The notes below the pieces were generated by a model that was not told the origin of the DNA, ran no database searches, and saw only the letters and a list, made by a program, of their open reading frames with translations. Shown here piece after piece: positions 49,755-59,159 of a DNA stretch of 64,000 nt. Made by a program: the position numbers and the translations under genes. This DNA comes from Legionella sp. (GTDB taxonomy: Bacteria; Pseudomonadota; Gammaproteobacteria; Legionellales; Legionellaceae). The stretch's first letter is position 1, and each line of letters opens with the position of its first letter. The DNA is taken from assembly GCA_030680075.1 (NCBI GenBank), contig JAUXWR010000088.1, positions 1 through 64,000 of the forward strand, in the 5' to 3' direction.

Positions 49755-49770
49755 GATTCATCAGGCAATA

Positions 49771-52700
49771 TTAAAGCGAATGAGACAGAGGGGCGTCTAG
49801 TGGATGCTCCTCATCCACAGTCTGTTTTTTTCGTCTGGAAAGAATTAACCAGGCAAAAGGCACGACATAAAGAGAAAAGAAGGTGCCTACCAACATTCCC
49901 CCGATAATGACAACGCCTAACTGTCTCCGGCTTTCAGCGCCAGCACCTGAGGCGAGTGCCAACGGCAACGCGCCTAATATCATCGCAAGTGTGGTCATTA
50001 AAATAGGTCGAAGACGTACGCGGGTGCTATTTACAATGGCGGTGAATTTATCAGCGCCGAGGTTCATTTGTTGATTAGCAAATTCAGTAATCATGATGCC
50101 ATGTTTGGTAATCAGTCCCACCAGCGTTACCATACCGATATTGCTATAAATAGATAAACTTTGTCCGGTTAAATAGAGTGCGATTAGCGCGCCAACAAGA
50201 CTTAAAGGAACACTTAACAAAACTATTAGAGGGTCAATAAAGCTTTCAAATTGGGCAGACAAGACGAGGAAAATAAATAATATCGCCAATAAAAAAGCAT
50301 AAAGGCTATTGCTCGATGACTCGAGGTAGTCTTTTACGGCGCCGGTAAAGCGGTACTGAATATCATCTGGTAATTCTTTTTGCAGTAATTTTTGAGCTGT
50401 TGCAATAGCATTATTCAAATGAGCGCCGGGTGCCAGTTCTGCACTGATGTTTGCCGAGCGCAAGCGCTGTAAATGAGGTAAATTATCAGGGCCAATAGTA
50501 TTACTGACTTTAATAAGAGTGGATAAAGGTATCATACGATCGCGGGCACTTTTAACATAAAGCTTGTTTAATATGGACACATCACGTCGTTCGGAATGTT
50601 TTAATTGCAGGATTACTTTATAAGTTTGTCCTTCATAGTTGAAATTAACAGGATTATTACCGCCTAACATCGTTGATAACAATTCAGCAACATCTGCCAG
50701 ATTCACGTCAAGATCAGCGGCTAACTGGCGATTTATTTCGATATCAATTTGCTCACTATCCAAGGCCAGATTATTTTTAACGTGGGTGAGAAGCGGTATG
50801 CTTTCCAATAATTTGACGGCGTCATTACTGATTTCATTGAGCCTTGTGTAAGACGTATTGCTTAAGAGCGCCAGACTGAATTGACTGCTTATTCCACCCC
50901 GATGACCAAAAGGATTAGGGCTTACCGGAAATACATTAACACCTGGAAGTTGTTGCATTTTTTTACTGAGTTCAGCACTGATTTTCTGTTGCGAACGGTG
51001 TCGCTTGTTCCAGGGTACAAGCTTTAGAAGTGTAAATGCTGAGGAAGGCTTTACCGATGTTAAGTAAGCCATTTTTTCAGGAATCGTCTCGTAAATGGCT
51101 TCAAGTTCCCGGGTATATTTATCGGTGTAGGAGGTACTGGCATTGGTGGGCGAGGTTATAGGGCCGATAATGTAAGACTGATCTTCTACAGGGGCTAATT
51201 CTGCCCCTATGTGTTCATAGCAAAAAGCCCCCACAATGAAAAAAACAAATAATACGGTCGCAAAAAGAGCAGGTCGGTAGATTACCTGCTTTAAATGATT
51301 GCAATAGATATTACTTAAAAGAGTAAATTTCTCGTTTACCCACTTGCTGTATTTATTTTCATTATGGGTTAATAAACGCGAGCACATCATGGGAGACAAG
51401 CTCAAGGCGATTAGACCGGACAAAATAACGCAAAGGGCAAGTGTAATACCAAATTGAAAAAATAATTTCCCTGTGAAGCCCTCCACAAACCCCATCGGCG
51501 CATAAACTGCCGCAAGCGTAACCGTCATTGCTAACAGCGCAAAAACAATTTCATTAGTGCCTTTAATTGCAGAAACTTTAGGGGCGAGGCCTGTCTGCAT
51601 ATGGCGATGGCAGTTTTCCAAAACTACTATGGCATCATCAACCACCAGGCCAATGGCTAGTACCATCGCTAATAAAGTAAGCGTATTGAGTTCAAAACCA
51701 AACCAATACATTGGCCAAAAGACGCTTATCAGGCAAATTGGTATAGTAATAATGGGAATAATGGCCGCTCGAAGGCTGCCCAGAAATAATATAACGACAA
51801 ATCCGACAAATAGAGCTGCTTCAAAGAAGGTTAGATACACTTCATGGATTGATTTTTTAATAAAGTAGGTCGAATCAAATACAACCGCAGCCTTAAACTG
51901 TGATGGAAAGGTTGGGGCTAAATGAGCCAGGGTTTTTTTCAATGCCAGGGCGACATCAACGGGGTTAGCCGTTGATTGCGCTAAAATGGCCAGCCCGACA
52001 GCGGGCTTACCATTTATTCGTAATAGATTATCTTCGTTTTGACTGCCAACGGTAATATTGGCCACTTCCATCAATCGTATTAATTGATGATTACGCTGGG
52101 CGACAACTAACTCTGCAAATTTTTTGGCACTTTGAAGGCGCGCATGGGTTACTACGGTATAGTAGCGATTTGCGCTTTTTATCTGACCACTGGGTATATC
52201 AATATTTTGCTGGGTTAATGCTTTTTTAATTTCAGCGACGGTAATAGTGCGTGCAGCCATTTTCACTGGATCCAACGCAATTTTTACGGCGTACTCCCGC
52301 GCGCCATAAAAGACTACTTCGCCGACCCCCTGAGTTTCTTGCAAAACGGGTTTTATATTGCGAGCAATGTAATCGGTTATCTCAAGCGGATTTTTAGTTT
52401 TATCATGAAAACCAATAACCATGACGGGGTTCGCATCTGCATCATTTTTGCTGACATTTGGGGGCTGACTTCCCGGGGGGAGAGTCCCTTGCAAGGCTGA
52501 CATCTTATTGCGGATGTCGCTCATTATCTCATTAATATCAACGCCCGACTGAAAATCAATATTAACGCGACTTTTACCCAAGAGACTTGTTGAGCGCAAG
52601 CTATCGACGCCTGCAATACTTGCCAGTGTATTTTCAATCGGGATGGTGATTTCTTTCTCTACAAGCTCAGGACTTGCGCCATCAAAATCGGTGGCAATTG

Positions 52701-52836
52701 TCACGGCGGGTTTATCGATGTCAGGCAAGTGCCTTATTGATAATTTGGTGAAATAAATCAGGCCAGTAATCATTAATAATAAGGTTAATACGATCGTAAA
52801 AACAGGTCGTTTAATGCAATATTCTGGAAATGTCAC
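49771..52836 (-). CDS. RND efflux pump inner-membrane subunit (HAE-type)
   Basis: A 1021-residue AcrB/MexF-type proton-driven exporter. It begins with TFPEYCIKRPVFTIV, has the RND helix-4 motif GLVVDDAIVVLEN with the proton-relay Asp pair, twelve predicted helices and the late LVGLITKHGIMITEFANQ motif. It pumps hydrophobic drugs or other small molecules in a tripartite complex. The GTG start overlaps the adaptor gene's TAG stop by one base (TAGTG), a tight coupling. No outer-membrane TolC-type gene lies in the window, so the channel must be shared. Substrate is unknown. Confidence 0.95.
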   Translation of the reverse strand: MTFPEYCIKRPVFTIVLTLLLMITGLIYFTKLSIRHLPDIDKPAVTIATDFDGASPELVEKEITIPIENTLASIAGVDSLRSTSLLGKSRVNIDFQSGVDINEIMSDIRNKMSALQGTLPPGSQPPNVSKNDADANPVMVIGFHDKTKNPLEITDYIARNIKPVLQETQGVGEVVFYGAREYAVKIALDPVKMAARTITVAEIKKALTQQNIDIPSGQIKSANRYYTVVTHARLQSAKKFAELVVAQRNHQLIRLMEVANITVGSQNEDNLLRINGKPAVGLAILAQSTANPVDVALALKKTLAHLAPTFPSQFKAAVVFDSTYFIKKSIHEVYLTFFEAALFVGFVVILFLGSLRAAIIPIITIPICLISVFWPMYWFGFELNTLTLLAMVLAIGLVVDDAIVVLENCHRHMQTGLAPKVSAIKGTNEIVFALLAMTVTLAAVYAPMGFVEGFTGKLFFQFGITLALCVILSGLIALSLSPMMCSRLLTHNENKYSKWVNEKFTLLSNIYCNHLKQVIYRPALFATVLFVFFIVGAFCYEHIGAELAPVEDQSYIIGPITSPTNASTSYTDKYTRELEAIYETIPEKMAYLTSVKPSSAFTLLKLVPWNKRHRSQQKISAELSKKMQQLPGVNVFPVSPNPFGHRGGISSQFSLALLSNTSYTRLNEISNDAVKLLESIPLLTHVKNNLALDSEQIDIEINRQLAADLDVNLADVAELLSTMLGGNNPVNFNYEGQTYKVILQLKHSERRDVSILNKLYVKSARDRMIPLSTLIKVSNTIGPDNLPHLQRLRSANISAELAPGAHLNNAIATAQKLLQKELPDDIQYRFTGAVKDYLESSSNSLYAFLLAILFIFLVLSAQFESFIDPLIVLLSVPLSLVGALIALYLTGQSLSIYSNIGMVTLVGLITKHGIMITEFANQQMNLGADKFTAIVNSTRVRLRPILMTTLAMILGALPLALASGAGAESRRQLGVVIIGGMLVGTFFSLYVVPFAWLILSRRKKQTVDEEHPLDAPLSHSL

Positions 52837-53888
52837 TAATCACCCGCCTGATTGACAGCAATAACCGGGCTGCCTTCTTTTAATTTATGTTGGCCGCGAA
52901 CAATGACAATATCATCAGACTTAAGACCCTGACAAATTTCTGTCATGGCGGCGTGATGTGCGCCAGTTTTAACGCGTTTGATGATAGCGGTATTGCCTCT
53001 CAGTACAAAGATTTTCTGGCCATTAATCGTGGGGATTAAACTTTCCTCAGGAACGAGCAGGCGTTTTTTAGCCTCTCCAAGCTTATGGCTTACCCGTACA
53101 AATAAGCCTGCCGATAATAAATTTTCTTTATTATCAATTAAAGCTTCGATTGCAATAGTTCGGGTTTCTTTATCTACGGATGGCGCAATATAATTGACGA
53201 CACCTTGATAGGGTTTATCAGGAAACGCATCAGAAAATACACTGATTTTTTGCCCTTCCTTTAAGCGGGATATTAGTCGCTCAGGCAAGCTATACTCCAC
53301 ACGCAACTGTTGATTGGCAATCAGGCTGACTAGTGGCTGACCGATTTTAACGTATTGGCCAACACTTACTTTTTTAGAGCCTAATGTCCCTGAAAAGGGG
53401 GCATGCAGGCTTAATTTTTCGAGTTGTGCCTGACGCGCTTTGACGGTATTTTGGTTTTCATGAAGAGAAGCGACTGCTTGATCTAGCGCTTGCTCAGAGA
53501 CGAGTTTGCGGCTTGCTAATTCTTTAGTGCGGTTGTAGCTGGTTTCGCTTAACGACAAGTTTGCAATGGCCGTGGCAAGCTCACTTTTTAAAACGGTATT
53601 GTCCAGTTGTATCAATAAAGTACCTTTCTTTACTAATGCACCGGGTTTGAAATGGATGCTTTGAATCTGGCCTGCTAATTCGGAACTGATTTCAATATTA
53701 TCACTGCTGGAGAGGCTACCAATGGTTTCAAATTTATCGGCAAGCATTTTTTCAGTAACAGGAGCTGTTTCGACTTTAATGGCGATACTATCAGCAGATA
53801 ATGGCTTTTTTTTATGGCCAGAAAAGGCAATAACCAAGAATATCCCGATAATCAGGGTCGAAAGCAGAATGCTATAACGAGGTTTCAT
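52836..53888 (-). CDS. RND efflux periplasmic adaptor (membrane fusion protein)
   Basis: A 350-residue lipidless adaptor. A membrane helix or signal anchor (about 5-25, SILLSTLIIGIFLVIAF) precedes the barrel-sandwich (about 55-85: GQIQSIHFKPGALVKKGTLLIQLD), an alpha-hairpin (about 90-150) and the beta-barrel and membrane-proximal domains. I take the ATG at 53888; a frame to 53987 adds 33 residues without support. The ribosome binding site is weak. It links the RND pump (start overlapping its stop by one base) to an outer-membrane channel not found here. Confidence 0.9.
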   Translation of the reverse strand: MKPRYSILLSTLIIGIFLVIAFSGHKKKPLSADSIAIKVETAPVTEKMLADKFETIGSLSSSDNIEISSELAGQIQSIHFKPGALVKKGTLLIQLDNTVLKSELATAIANLSLSETSYNRTKELASRKLVSEQALDQAVASLHENQNTVKARQAQLEKLSLHAPFSGTLGSKKVSVGQYVKIGQPLVSLIANQQLRVEYSLPERLISRLKEGQKISVFSDAFPDKPYQGVVNYIAPSVDKETRTIAIEALIDNKENLLSAGLFVRVSHKLGEAKKRLLVPEESLIPTINGQKIFVLRGNTAIIKRVKTGAHHAAMTEICQGLKSDDIVIVRGQHKLKEGSPVIAVNQAGD

Positions 53889-53985
53889 GCTGGCGCGCCC
53901 GGTGATTGTGCAAAGGAAGATTGTAATGCACTTTGTGTAACTATTCAAAAATTTATATATTATTCCCTCAAGTTTTGATGTAAGC

Positions 53986-54029
53986 AAAAAAAGCTATAGG
54001 GTGGGCATCGGCGCGTGCGACGTGCCCAA
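53986..54029 (-). terminator. Hairpin and T-run after the two small orphan genes
   Basis: TGGGCA at 54002-54007 pairs with TGCCCA at 54023-54028, and on the minus strand the stem is followed by seven T (53986-53992). It lies a few bases after the stop of the minus-strand gene at 54036, before the RND adaptor start. This would end the 54036-54955 transcript. Confidence 0.5.
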
Positions 54030-54035
54030 CAACAA

Positions 54036-54329
54036 TTACTCTACAGGCACTGCAAGCCATTCCGTTAATACGTCAATAATTTTACGAGCCTGATCATCAC
54101 TGGAAATATTAAATTTTGATTTCATCCAATATTGATTATTTCGTTTTTGATAGCGTCTTATTGAATACTTGACCGGGCCAAATACTTGCTTAGCATTATC
54201 CCAATCCTGATAACGAAATAAAATGGTCGTCCATGCCCCTTTGGATAATACATGCTTACCCAGTTCCCGAGTGGTTTCTTTCCCGTCTTCCGAAAAGGCA
54301 ATGGTTAAATCGTCAATAGTTTCACTCAT
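54036..54329 (-). CDS. Small orphan protein (97 residues)
   Basis: A 97-residue soluble protein with no recognised domain, no signal peptide and no membrane helix. The pattern is beta-rich at the N-terminus (DDLTIAFSEDGKE), then WTTILFRYQDWD and a basic mid-section, with a C-terminal helix ending in ILTEWLAVPVE-type residues (VLTEWLAVP). It is 23 bases downstream of the DUF2845-like gene on the same strand and so probably co-transcribed with it. Coding is supported by operon placement and a terminator after its stop. Function is unknown. Confidence 0.6.
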   Translation of the reverse strand: MSETIDDLTIAFSEDGKETTRELGKHVLSKGAWTTILFRYQDWDNAKQVFGPVKYSIRRYQKRNNQYWMKSKFNISSDDQARKIIDVLTEWLAVPVE

Positions 54330-54352
54330 GATTATTTTATCTCAGCTCTCAA

Positions 54353-54955
54353 TTAATCGATGGATTGTAGTTTGCCGTCAACAAATGTCAAGCTTACTGG
54401 TGATTGATATTGTCCTGGCTGATAGACCCAAATTTCTGGTCTGGTAGCACTCGGAACAATTTGATTGATAAATGTAGAGTTAACTAAAGACGGCGTACCA
54501 CAAGCCCCATATACACTTGTCATTGGATCGCCAATTTCAATATTAGAGCCACCGCAGATACTAAAGGCGTTTGTCGTGTTGCCATTCAGTAAAATAGAGC
54601 TGATTTTATTATTAATAATATTGACCTGCAATTGCGCACCACCGCCACTATTGCCGCCAAAAGGCTGCAACATGCCAGTATTACTGGTACCGATTGGTAA
54701 AGCCCATACGCCATAAAAGGCTTTATTATCTCCTTGCCTGTTATAGATGAGCTGTTTGACAGGTACTGGTTGAGTTATTGGTTGATTGGTTTGTTGCTTG
54801 CTAAGCGGCTGGCCGCAAGCGTTGATAACTTGGGATTGGGTCATTCCAACGTTAATATAGCCACTTCTTTGCGGACAATAAAAAGCCTGGTTAGCTCCCC
54901 ATGTAACCCATGGCAACAAAAGCATCCCTGTAATCCCAACTGTACGCTTAATCAT
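54353..54955 (-). CDS. Exported DUF2845-like protein with two motif copies
   Basis: A 200-residue protein with a signal peptide (MIKRTVGITGMLLLPWVTWG, cleavage near residue 20). The mature part contains two copies of a motif with the form YC/IC...(I/V)GM/DPM.S.V...CG.P: YCPQ...VINACGQP (about 26-51) and ICGGSNIEIGDPMTSVYGACGTP (about 133-156). The paired Cys suggest disulfides in the periplasm. This matches the general layout of the DUF2845 family. The middle is Gly/Asn-rich. Followed closely by the orphan gene at 54036. Function unknown. Confidence 0.7.
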   Translation of the reverse strand: MIKRTVGITGMLLLPWVTWGANQAFYCPQRSGYINVGMTQSQVINACGQPLSKQQTNQPITQPVPVKQLIYNRQGDNKAFYGVWALPIGTSNTGMLQPFGGNSGGGAQLQVNIINNKISSILLNGNTTNAFSICGGSNIEIGDPMTSVYGACGTPSLVNSTFINQIVPSATRPEIWVYQPGQYQSPVSLTFVDGKLQSID

Positions 54956-55044
54956 CCAGCGCTCCCCAAGATTATCTCTGATTGTTTTAAGTATATCCTT
55001 TGTTAATAATTTTGCTGCATTTTTTAAACATTAACTTACCATTT

Positions 55045-55623
55045 TCAAATTAAACTAAGCGGCACGGTCGCACTGATAAAGAGTGTGATGACTTTGAGAA
55101 TTATCATCATGATAAATGGTGAGAAATCGAAACCCGAAATATCAGGAACTACTTTGCGCCCAAAACGAAGTAATGGCTCGGTCACTAAAATTAAAATAGA
55201 CGCGGCCGGATGTTGTTGCCATTGTGGGCTCACCCAACTTAAAACGACGCGAATTACCAATGCATAAAATAAGAGATTGCAAGGTTGCACAATCAAATCG
55301 GCTAAAACCAATATTATCTGATAAATAAAGGGGATGAAAATTTGATACGCAATTAATCCTAATAGTATAAATTTAATAAACTCAATTACTACAATAGCCG
55401 CAAGACAAACCCAGTCATATCGTGGCAGGCGTGTTTTTCCTCGATAGATTTGTCGCTCAAAAGGCTTAAGCAGGGGATCAGTCAAATTAAAAATCAGGTG
55501 GCCGACAGGGTGAATAGCACTTACGCGGAAGTAGCGTAAAATAAGGCGTATCCACAAAACAAATAAAATTAAACTAAAAAAAAGCGTTGCTAAAAAATAA
55601 CCCACACTCAATAATCCTGCCAT
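55045..55623 (-). CDS. yggT: YggT-family membrane protein
   Basis: A 192-residue inner-membrane protein with about four to five helices and two copies of the YggT unit: LFVLWIRLILRYFRVSAIHPVGHLIFNLTDPLLKPFER and LFYALVIRVVLSWVSPQWQQHPAASILILVTEPLLRFGRK. The family is linked to osmotic stress and to cell-division or envelope assembly in some bacteria, but its biochemical role is unknown. It follows proC with ten bases between them, as in many gamma-proteobacteria, and is the last gene of the yggS-proC-yggT unit. Confidence 0.95.
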   Translation of the reverse strand: MAGLLSVGYFLATLFFSLILFVLWIRLILRYFRVSAIHPVGHLIFNLTDPLLKPFERQIYRGKTRLPRYDWVCLAAIVVIEFIKFILLGLIAYQIFIPFIYQIILVLADLIVQPCNLLFYALVIRVVLSWVSPQWQQHPAASILILVTEPLLRFGRKVVPDISGFDFSPFIMMIILKVITLFISATVPLSLI

Positions 55624-55633
55624 TATATTCTCT

Positions 55634-56428
55634 CTAAGTCAGGGCTGTACTCAATTGCTCTGCGCGCAGGTATGCCGCCTGCATAGCACTAAATATCAGC
55701 TCTTCAAATTTTTGTTGTTGGAGTATAGCGATAGCTGCCGCTGTTGTACCAGCAGGAGAGGTGACTTTTTTTCGTAATATTTCAGGTTTTTCGTTTGATT
55801 TTTCCATAAGTGATACAGCGCCTGCAATAGTTTGCAGAGCAAAATCACGGGCGAGCTCTTCATCAAGACCTAAGTGCTGCGCCGCATTAATCATTGCTTC
55901 AATAAATAAAAAAACATAAGCCGGGCCGCTTCCAGAGAGGGCAGTTATTGCATTCATCTCCGCTTCTTTACTTACCCAAGCCGTTATTCCTGAATACTGA
56001 AATAACGCTTCTACTGTCCGTTTTTGTGTGTTGGTTACAAAACTATTGGCAATTAATGCAGTAGCGCCACTACCTACAGCCATAGGTGTATTCGGCATGC
56101 ACCGAACAATAGGTTGCTTTGGTGGGCAAAAATCAGCTAATTTAGCGAGGCTTATTCCGGCCGCTATCGAGAGAACAATACAGGATTTGGGAATGGCAGG
56201 TTTAATTTCTGCAAGCACTGTGGTCACGTTGGCGGGTTTTACGGCGAGGATGAGAACATTCGCCTCCTTCACTATCGCCAAATTTTCAAAATGGGTTGTT
56301 ATGCCTTCAGAATTTACAGCAGCCGGCAAGGAGGGTGATGCGGCGGAAATTTTTAAAGCCTTATTTTGACAAAGACCTTTGGCAATAGCTTTTGCCATGT
56401 TACCAAACCCGATGAAACTGATTTTCAT
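55634..56428 (-). CDS. proC: Pyrroline-5-carboxylate reductase
   Basis: A 264-residue NAD(P)H-dependent enzyme that makes proline from pyrroline-5-carboxylate. The Rossmann motif is ISFIGFGNMAKAIAKGL, followed by ILAVKPANV, CMPNTPMAVG, and the substrate-site segment TALSGSGPAYVFLFIEAM, with SPAGTTAAAI near the end. Length is normal. It starts six bases after yggS and ends ten bases before yggT, so the three form one transcription unit. Confidence 0.97.
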   Translation of the reverse strand: MKISFIGFGNMAKAIAKGLCQNKALKISAASPSLPAAVNSEGITTHFENLAIVKEANVLILAVKPANVTTVLAEIKPAIPKSCIVLSIAAGISLAKLADFCPPKQPIVRCMPNTPMAVGSGATALIANSFVTNTQKRTVEALFQYSGITAWVSKEAEMNAITALSGSGPAYVFLFIEAMINAAQHLGLDEELARDFALQTIAGAVSLMEKSNEKPEILRKKVTSPAGTTAAAIAILQQQKFEELIFSAMQAAYLRAEQLSTALT

Positions 56429-56434
56429 GATAAT

Positions 56435-57121
56435 TTATTTCCTGCGTTCGCCAAAAATTGCGCGTCCAATACGTAATAGGGTACTTCCTGCTTCAATCGC
56501 TGGAACCATATCATCACTCATGCCCATAGACAGGGTGTCCATTTTGTCATGCAGTAGTTTGTTTGTTTCTTTAAATAATACAGATAAGCGCAATAAGCTT
56601 TCATATTGCGCGTTTTTTTCATGACGTATTTCAGGAATGGCCATTAAACCACGTAATTTAAGCCCGGGAAGTTTGGCAATTTCTGTGACAAATTTTGGGA
56701 GTTCTTTGGCAATAATGCCCGATTTGCTCGGCTCTTCATCCAGATTGACTTGAATACAGACATTAAGCGGTGGTAGATGAGAAGGTCTATGCTCGGAAAG
56801 TAGGCGGGCAATTTTTTCTCGATCAAGGCTATGCACCCAATTGAATTTTTTTGAAATGTCGGCTGTTTTGTTGCTTTGGAGGGGGCCTATAAAATGCCAG
56901 GTTATAGGCAAGTCTTGCAAATCCATCATTTTGCGTTGTGCTTCTTGCCAATAATTCTCGCCAAATTCGGTGATTCCTGCCTCAAAAGCCTCCCTTATCG
57001 CTTCACTATTTTGCCCTTTACTGACAGCAAGCAAGCGAACGCTCCCCGATGGCCTTTGACAGTACTCAGTGGTGTCATTAATCAGTTTTTGTATCGTTTG
57101 AATACTGTTAGTCATAGTCAT
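56435..57121 (-). CDS. yggS: YggS-family PLP homeostasis protein
   Basis: A 228-residue single-domain TIM-barrel protein that binds pyridoxal phosphate through the Lys in LLAVSKGQ. It has the family segments FGENYWQEAQRKM, WHFIGPLQSNK, LSMGMSDDM and GSTLLRIGRAIFG. It is not a typical enzyme; homologues keep vitamin B6 levels and amino-acid pools balanced. I start it at the ATG at 57121 (or 57115), because a longer frame would run over the pilT start region. It is divergent from pilT (70 bases) and begins the yggS-proC-yggT unit. Confidence 0.94.
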   Translation of the reverse strand: MTMTNSIQTIQKLINDTTEYCQRPSGSVRLLAVSKGQNSEAIREAFEAGITEFGENYWQEAQRKMMDLQDLPITWHFIGPLQSNKTADISKKFNWVHSLDREKIARLLSEHRPSHLPPLNVCIQVNLDEEPSKSGIIAKELPKFVTEIAKLPGLKLRGLMAIPEIRHEKNAQYESLLRLSVLFKETNKLLHDKMDTLSMGMSDDMVPAIEAGSTLLRIGRAIFGERRK

Positions 57122-57191
57122 AATAATAAGTAAGTCCTGATGTATACTAGGATACTCTTTTATAAAGCATATGTTTAGTTTAGGGCATGCT

Positions 57192-58229
57192 ATGAATATA
57201 ACGGAACTTCTTGCTCTGGCGATAAAAAAAAATTCCTCAGATTTGCATTTGTCGGCCGGTTCGTCTCCCATGATACGAGTTGATGGTTCTCTTGAAAAAC
57301 TTAACGCCATAACACTTCAACATCAAGAAGTCATTAAACTCATTCATGACATCATGACTGATAAACAACGCCAGGAATTCGACGAGCATCTGGAAACAGA
57401 TTTTGCATTTGAAATAGCAGCTCTTGGTCGTTTCAGGGTAAATGTTTTCACACAGGCTCGTGGAGTGAGTGCAGTATTTCGAATCATTCGATCAACACTA
57501 TTAACTATGGATGATTTGGGCTTGCCGCCGATTTTTAAGGAAATCGCCTCCTTCCCCAGAGGGTTAGTTTTGATAACAGGTCCAACGGGCTCAGGTAAAA
57601 GTACGACTCTGGCCGCTATGATCGATTATATTAATTGCACGCGTTGTCATCACATTATTACCATAGAAGACCCTGTTGAGTTTATTCATGTCAGTAAAAA
57701 ATGTTTGATTAATCAAAGGCAAGTGTTTCGGGATACCTTAGGCTTTGATGTGGCTTTGCGTTCTGTGTTACGGGAAGATCCTGATATTATTCTCGTGGGG
57801 GAATTGCGCTGTCTTAAAACTATTCGTCTTGCCATGACCGCAGCTGAAACAGGGCATTTAGTGTTTGGCACGCTGCATACTAACTCCGCAACTAAAGCCA
57901 TCAACCGTATTATTGATGTTTTCCCAGGCAATGAGAAAGCAATGATTCGTTCGATGCTTTCTGAGTCGTTGCAAGCGGTAGTTGCACAAACTCTCCTGAA
58001 AAAAACAGGAGGAGGGCGACAGGCTGCATTAGAAATCATGATCGGTAATTTGGCTATCCGTAATTTGATTCGCGAAGATAAAGTCGCGCAGATGTATTCG
58101 GTTCTTCAAACCGGCCAGGCACATGGGATGCAAACGCTTGATCAACATCTGACTCAATTAGTAAAGCAAAATTTGATTGCGAGGCATACCGCACGAGATG
58201 TTGCCATGAATAAGACATTATTTGAATGA
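57192..58229 (+). CDS. pilT: Type IV pilus retraction ATPase PilT
   Basis: A 345-residue hexameric ATPase that depolymerises type IV pili for twitching motility. It has Walker A GPTGSGKSTT, the Asp box IEDPVEF, the Walker B segment DIILVGELR, the His box TAAETGHLVFGTLHT and the PilT-specific AIRNLIRE motif. After Walker B the segment reads RCLKT where most PilT have RDLET. I use the ATG at 57192 (AGGG seven bases upstream). It is divergent from yggS, a common arrangement, and convergent with rph. Pilus structural genes are not in the window. Confidence 0.94.
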   Translation: MNITELLALAIKKNSSDLHLSAGSSPMIRVDGSLEKLNAITLQHQEVIKLIHDIMTDKQRQEFDEHLETDFAFEIAALGRFRVNVFTQARGVSAVFRIIRSTLLTMDDLGLPPIFKEIASFPRGLVLITGPTGSGKSTTLAAMIDYINCTRCHHIITIEDPVEFIHVSKKCLINQRQVFRDTLGFDVALRSVLREDPDIILVGELRCLKTIRLAMTAAETGHLVFGTLHTNSATKAINRIIDVFPGNEKAMIRSMLSESLQAVVAQTLLKKTGGGRQAALEIMIGNLAIRNLIREDKVAQMYSVLQTGQAHGMQTLDQHLTQLVKQNLIARHTARDVAMNKTLFE

Positions 58230-58275
58230 CCCATCGCCCGCAAAAATAATACAAAAATTTTATTGCGGGAATGGG
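58230..58275. terminator. Bidirectional hairpin between pilT and rph
   Basis: CCCAT at 58230-58234 and CCCGCAA at 58237-58243 pair with TTGCGGG at 58263-58269 and ATGGG at 58271-58275, with short bulges. The loop is A/T-rich. It sits in the 60 bases between the convergent stops of pilT and rph and could end both transcripts. Confidence 0.6.
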
Positions 58276-58289
58276 TGGGGATATGACAG

Positions 58290-58997
58290 TTAAGCGTTTT
58301 TCTGCAAATTAATTAATTCTGCAATACCGCCTTCGGCCAGTTCCAGCAGCGTGTTTAGTTGCGCGCGGCTAAAACTCTTATCTTCTGCGGTGCCCTGAAT
58401 TTCAATGAATTCGCCAGCTTCATTCATCACAACGTTCATGTCAGTTTCAGCTAACACATCCTCTGCATAATCCAAATCCAGCACGGGTTGACCGCGGTAA
58501 ATACCGACAGAGACTGCGGCAACATAGTTAAACGTTGGCATTCTTCGCAGTTTCTCGCGAGAAACCATCCAGGACAGCGCATCTCTCATGGCAATGCACG
58601 CCCCTGTAATGGCGGCAGTTCGTGTGCCACCGTCTGCCTGAATAACATCACAATCAATTAGCAGAGTAGTTTCACCGAGTAATTTTAAATCCATGCACGC
58701 GCGAAGTGAGCGGCCAATAAGGCGTTGAATTTCCAGGGTTCTGCCACCTTGCTTTCCACGGCTTGCTTCCCTGTCACACCGACTATGGGTGGCGCGCGGT
58801 AACATTCCATATTCAGCGGTTATCCAGCCCTGACCTTTTCCTTTTAGAAATTTAGGCACCCCATCAACGACAGAAGCTGTGCATAAAACGCGAGTTTGCC
58901 CAAATTCTACGAGTACAGAACCTTCAGCATGATTGGTAAATTGACGAGTTATTTTGATGGGACGAAGCTGATTGTGTTCACGATTGCTGGGGCGCAT
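58290..58997 (-). CDS. rph: Ribonuclease PH
   Basis: A 235-residue phosphorolytic 3'-5' exoribonuclease that trims tRNA 3' ends. The motifs [65 protein letters not shown] and [17 protein letters not shown] are all present. I use the ATG at 58997, which has AGGAA upstream, instead of a longer frame to 59024. It is divergent from yicC (162-base spacer) in the typical rph-yicC arrangement. Confidence 0.98.
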   Translation of the reverse strand: MRPSNREHNQLRPIKITRQFTNHAEGSVLVEFGQTRVLCTASVVDGVPKFLKGKGQGWITAEYGMLPRATHSRCDREASRGKQGGRTLEIQRLIGRSLRACMDLKLLGETTLLIDCDVIQADGGTRTAAITGACIAMRDALSWMVSREKLRRMPTFNYVAAVSVGIYRGQPVLDLDYAEDVLAETDMNVVMNEAGEFIEIQGTAEDKSFSRAQLNTLLELAEGGIAELINLQKNA

Positions 58998-59159
58998 GAT
59001 TATTCCTAACGTTAAAACGGGCAAGTATAGCGCGTAAATTTAGAACATGCACTTTTATCTCTTCTGATGCTCTGTTTTGGCATAAGCCGCGGTAGCAGGC
59101 TTGCATTTGACCAATTTTAGTTTATAGTCTGCGCACCCTGGACAAACCCCTAATATGTT

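Noticed and set aside
56435..57310. Longer yggS frame from 57310
   Set aside because: The extra 63 residues lack homology to the family and overlap the divergent pilT start; the ATG at 57121 fits.
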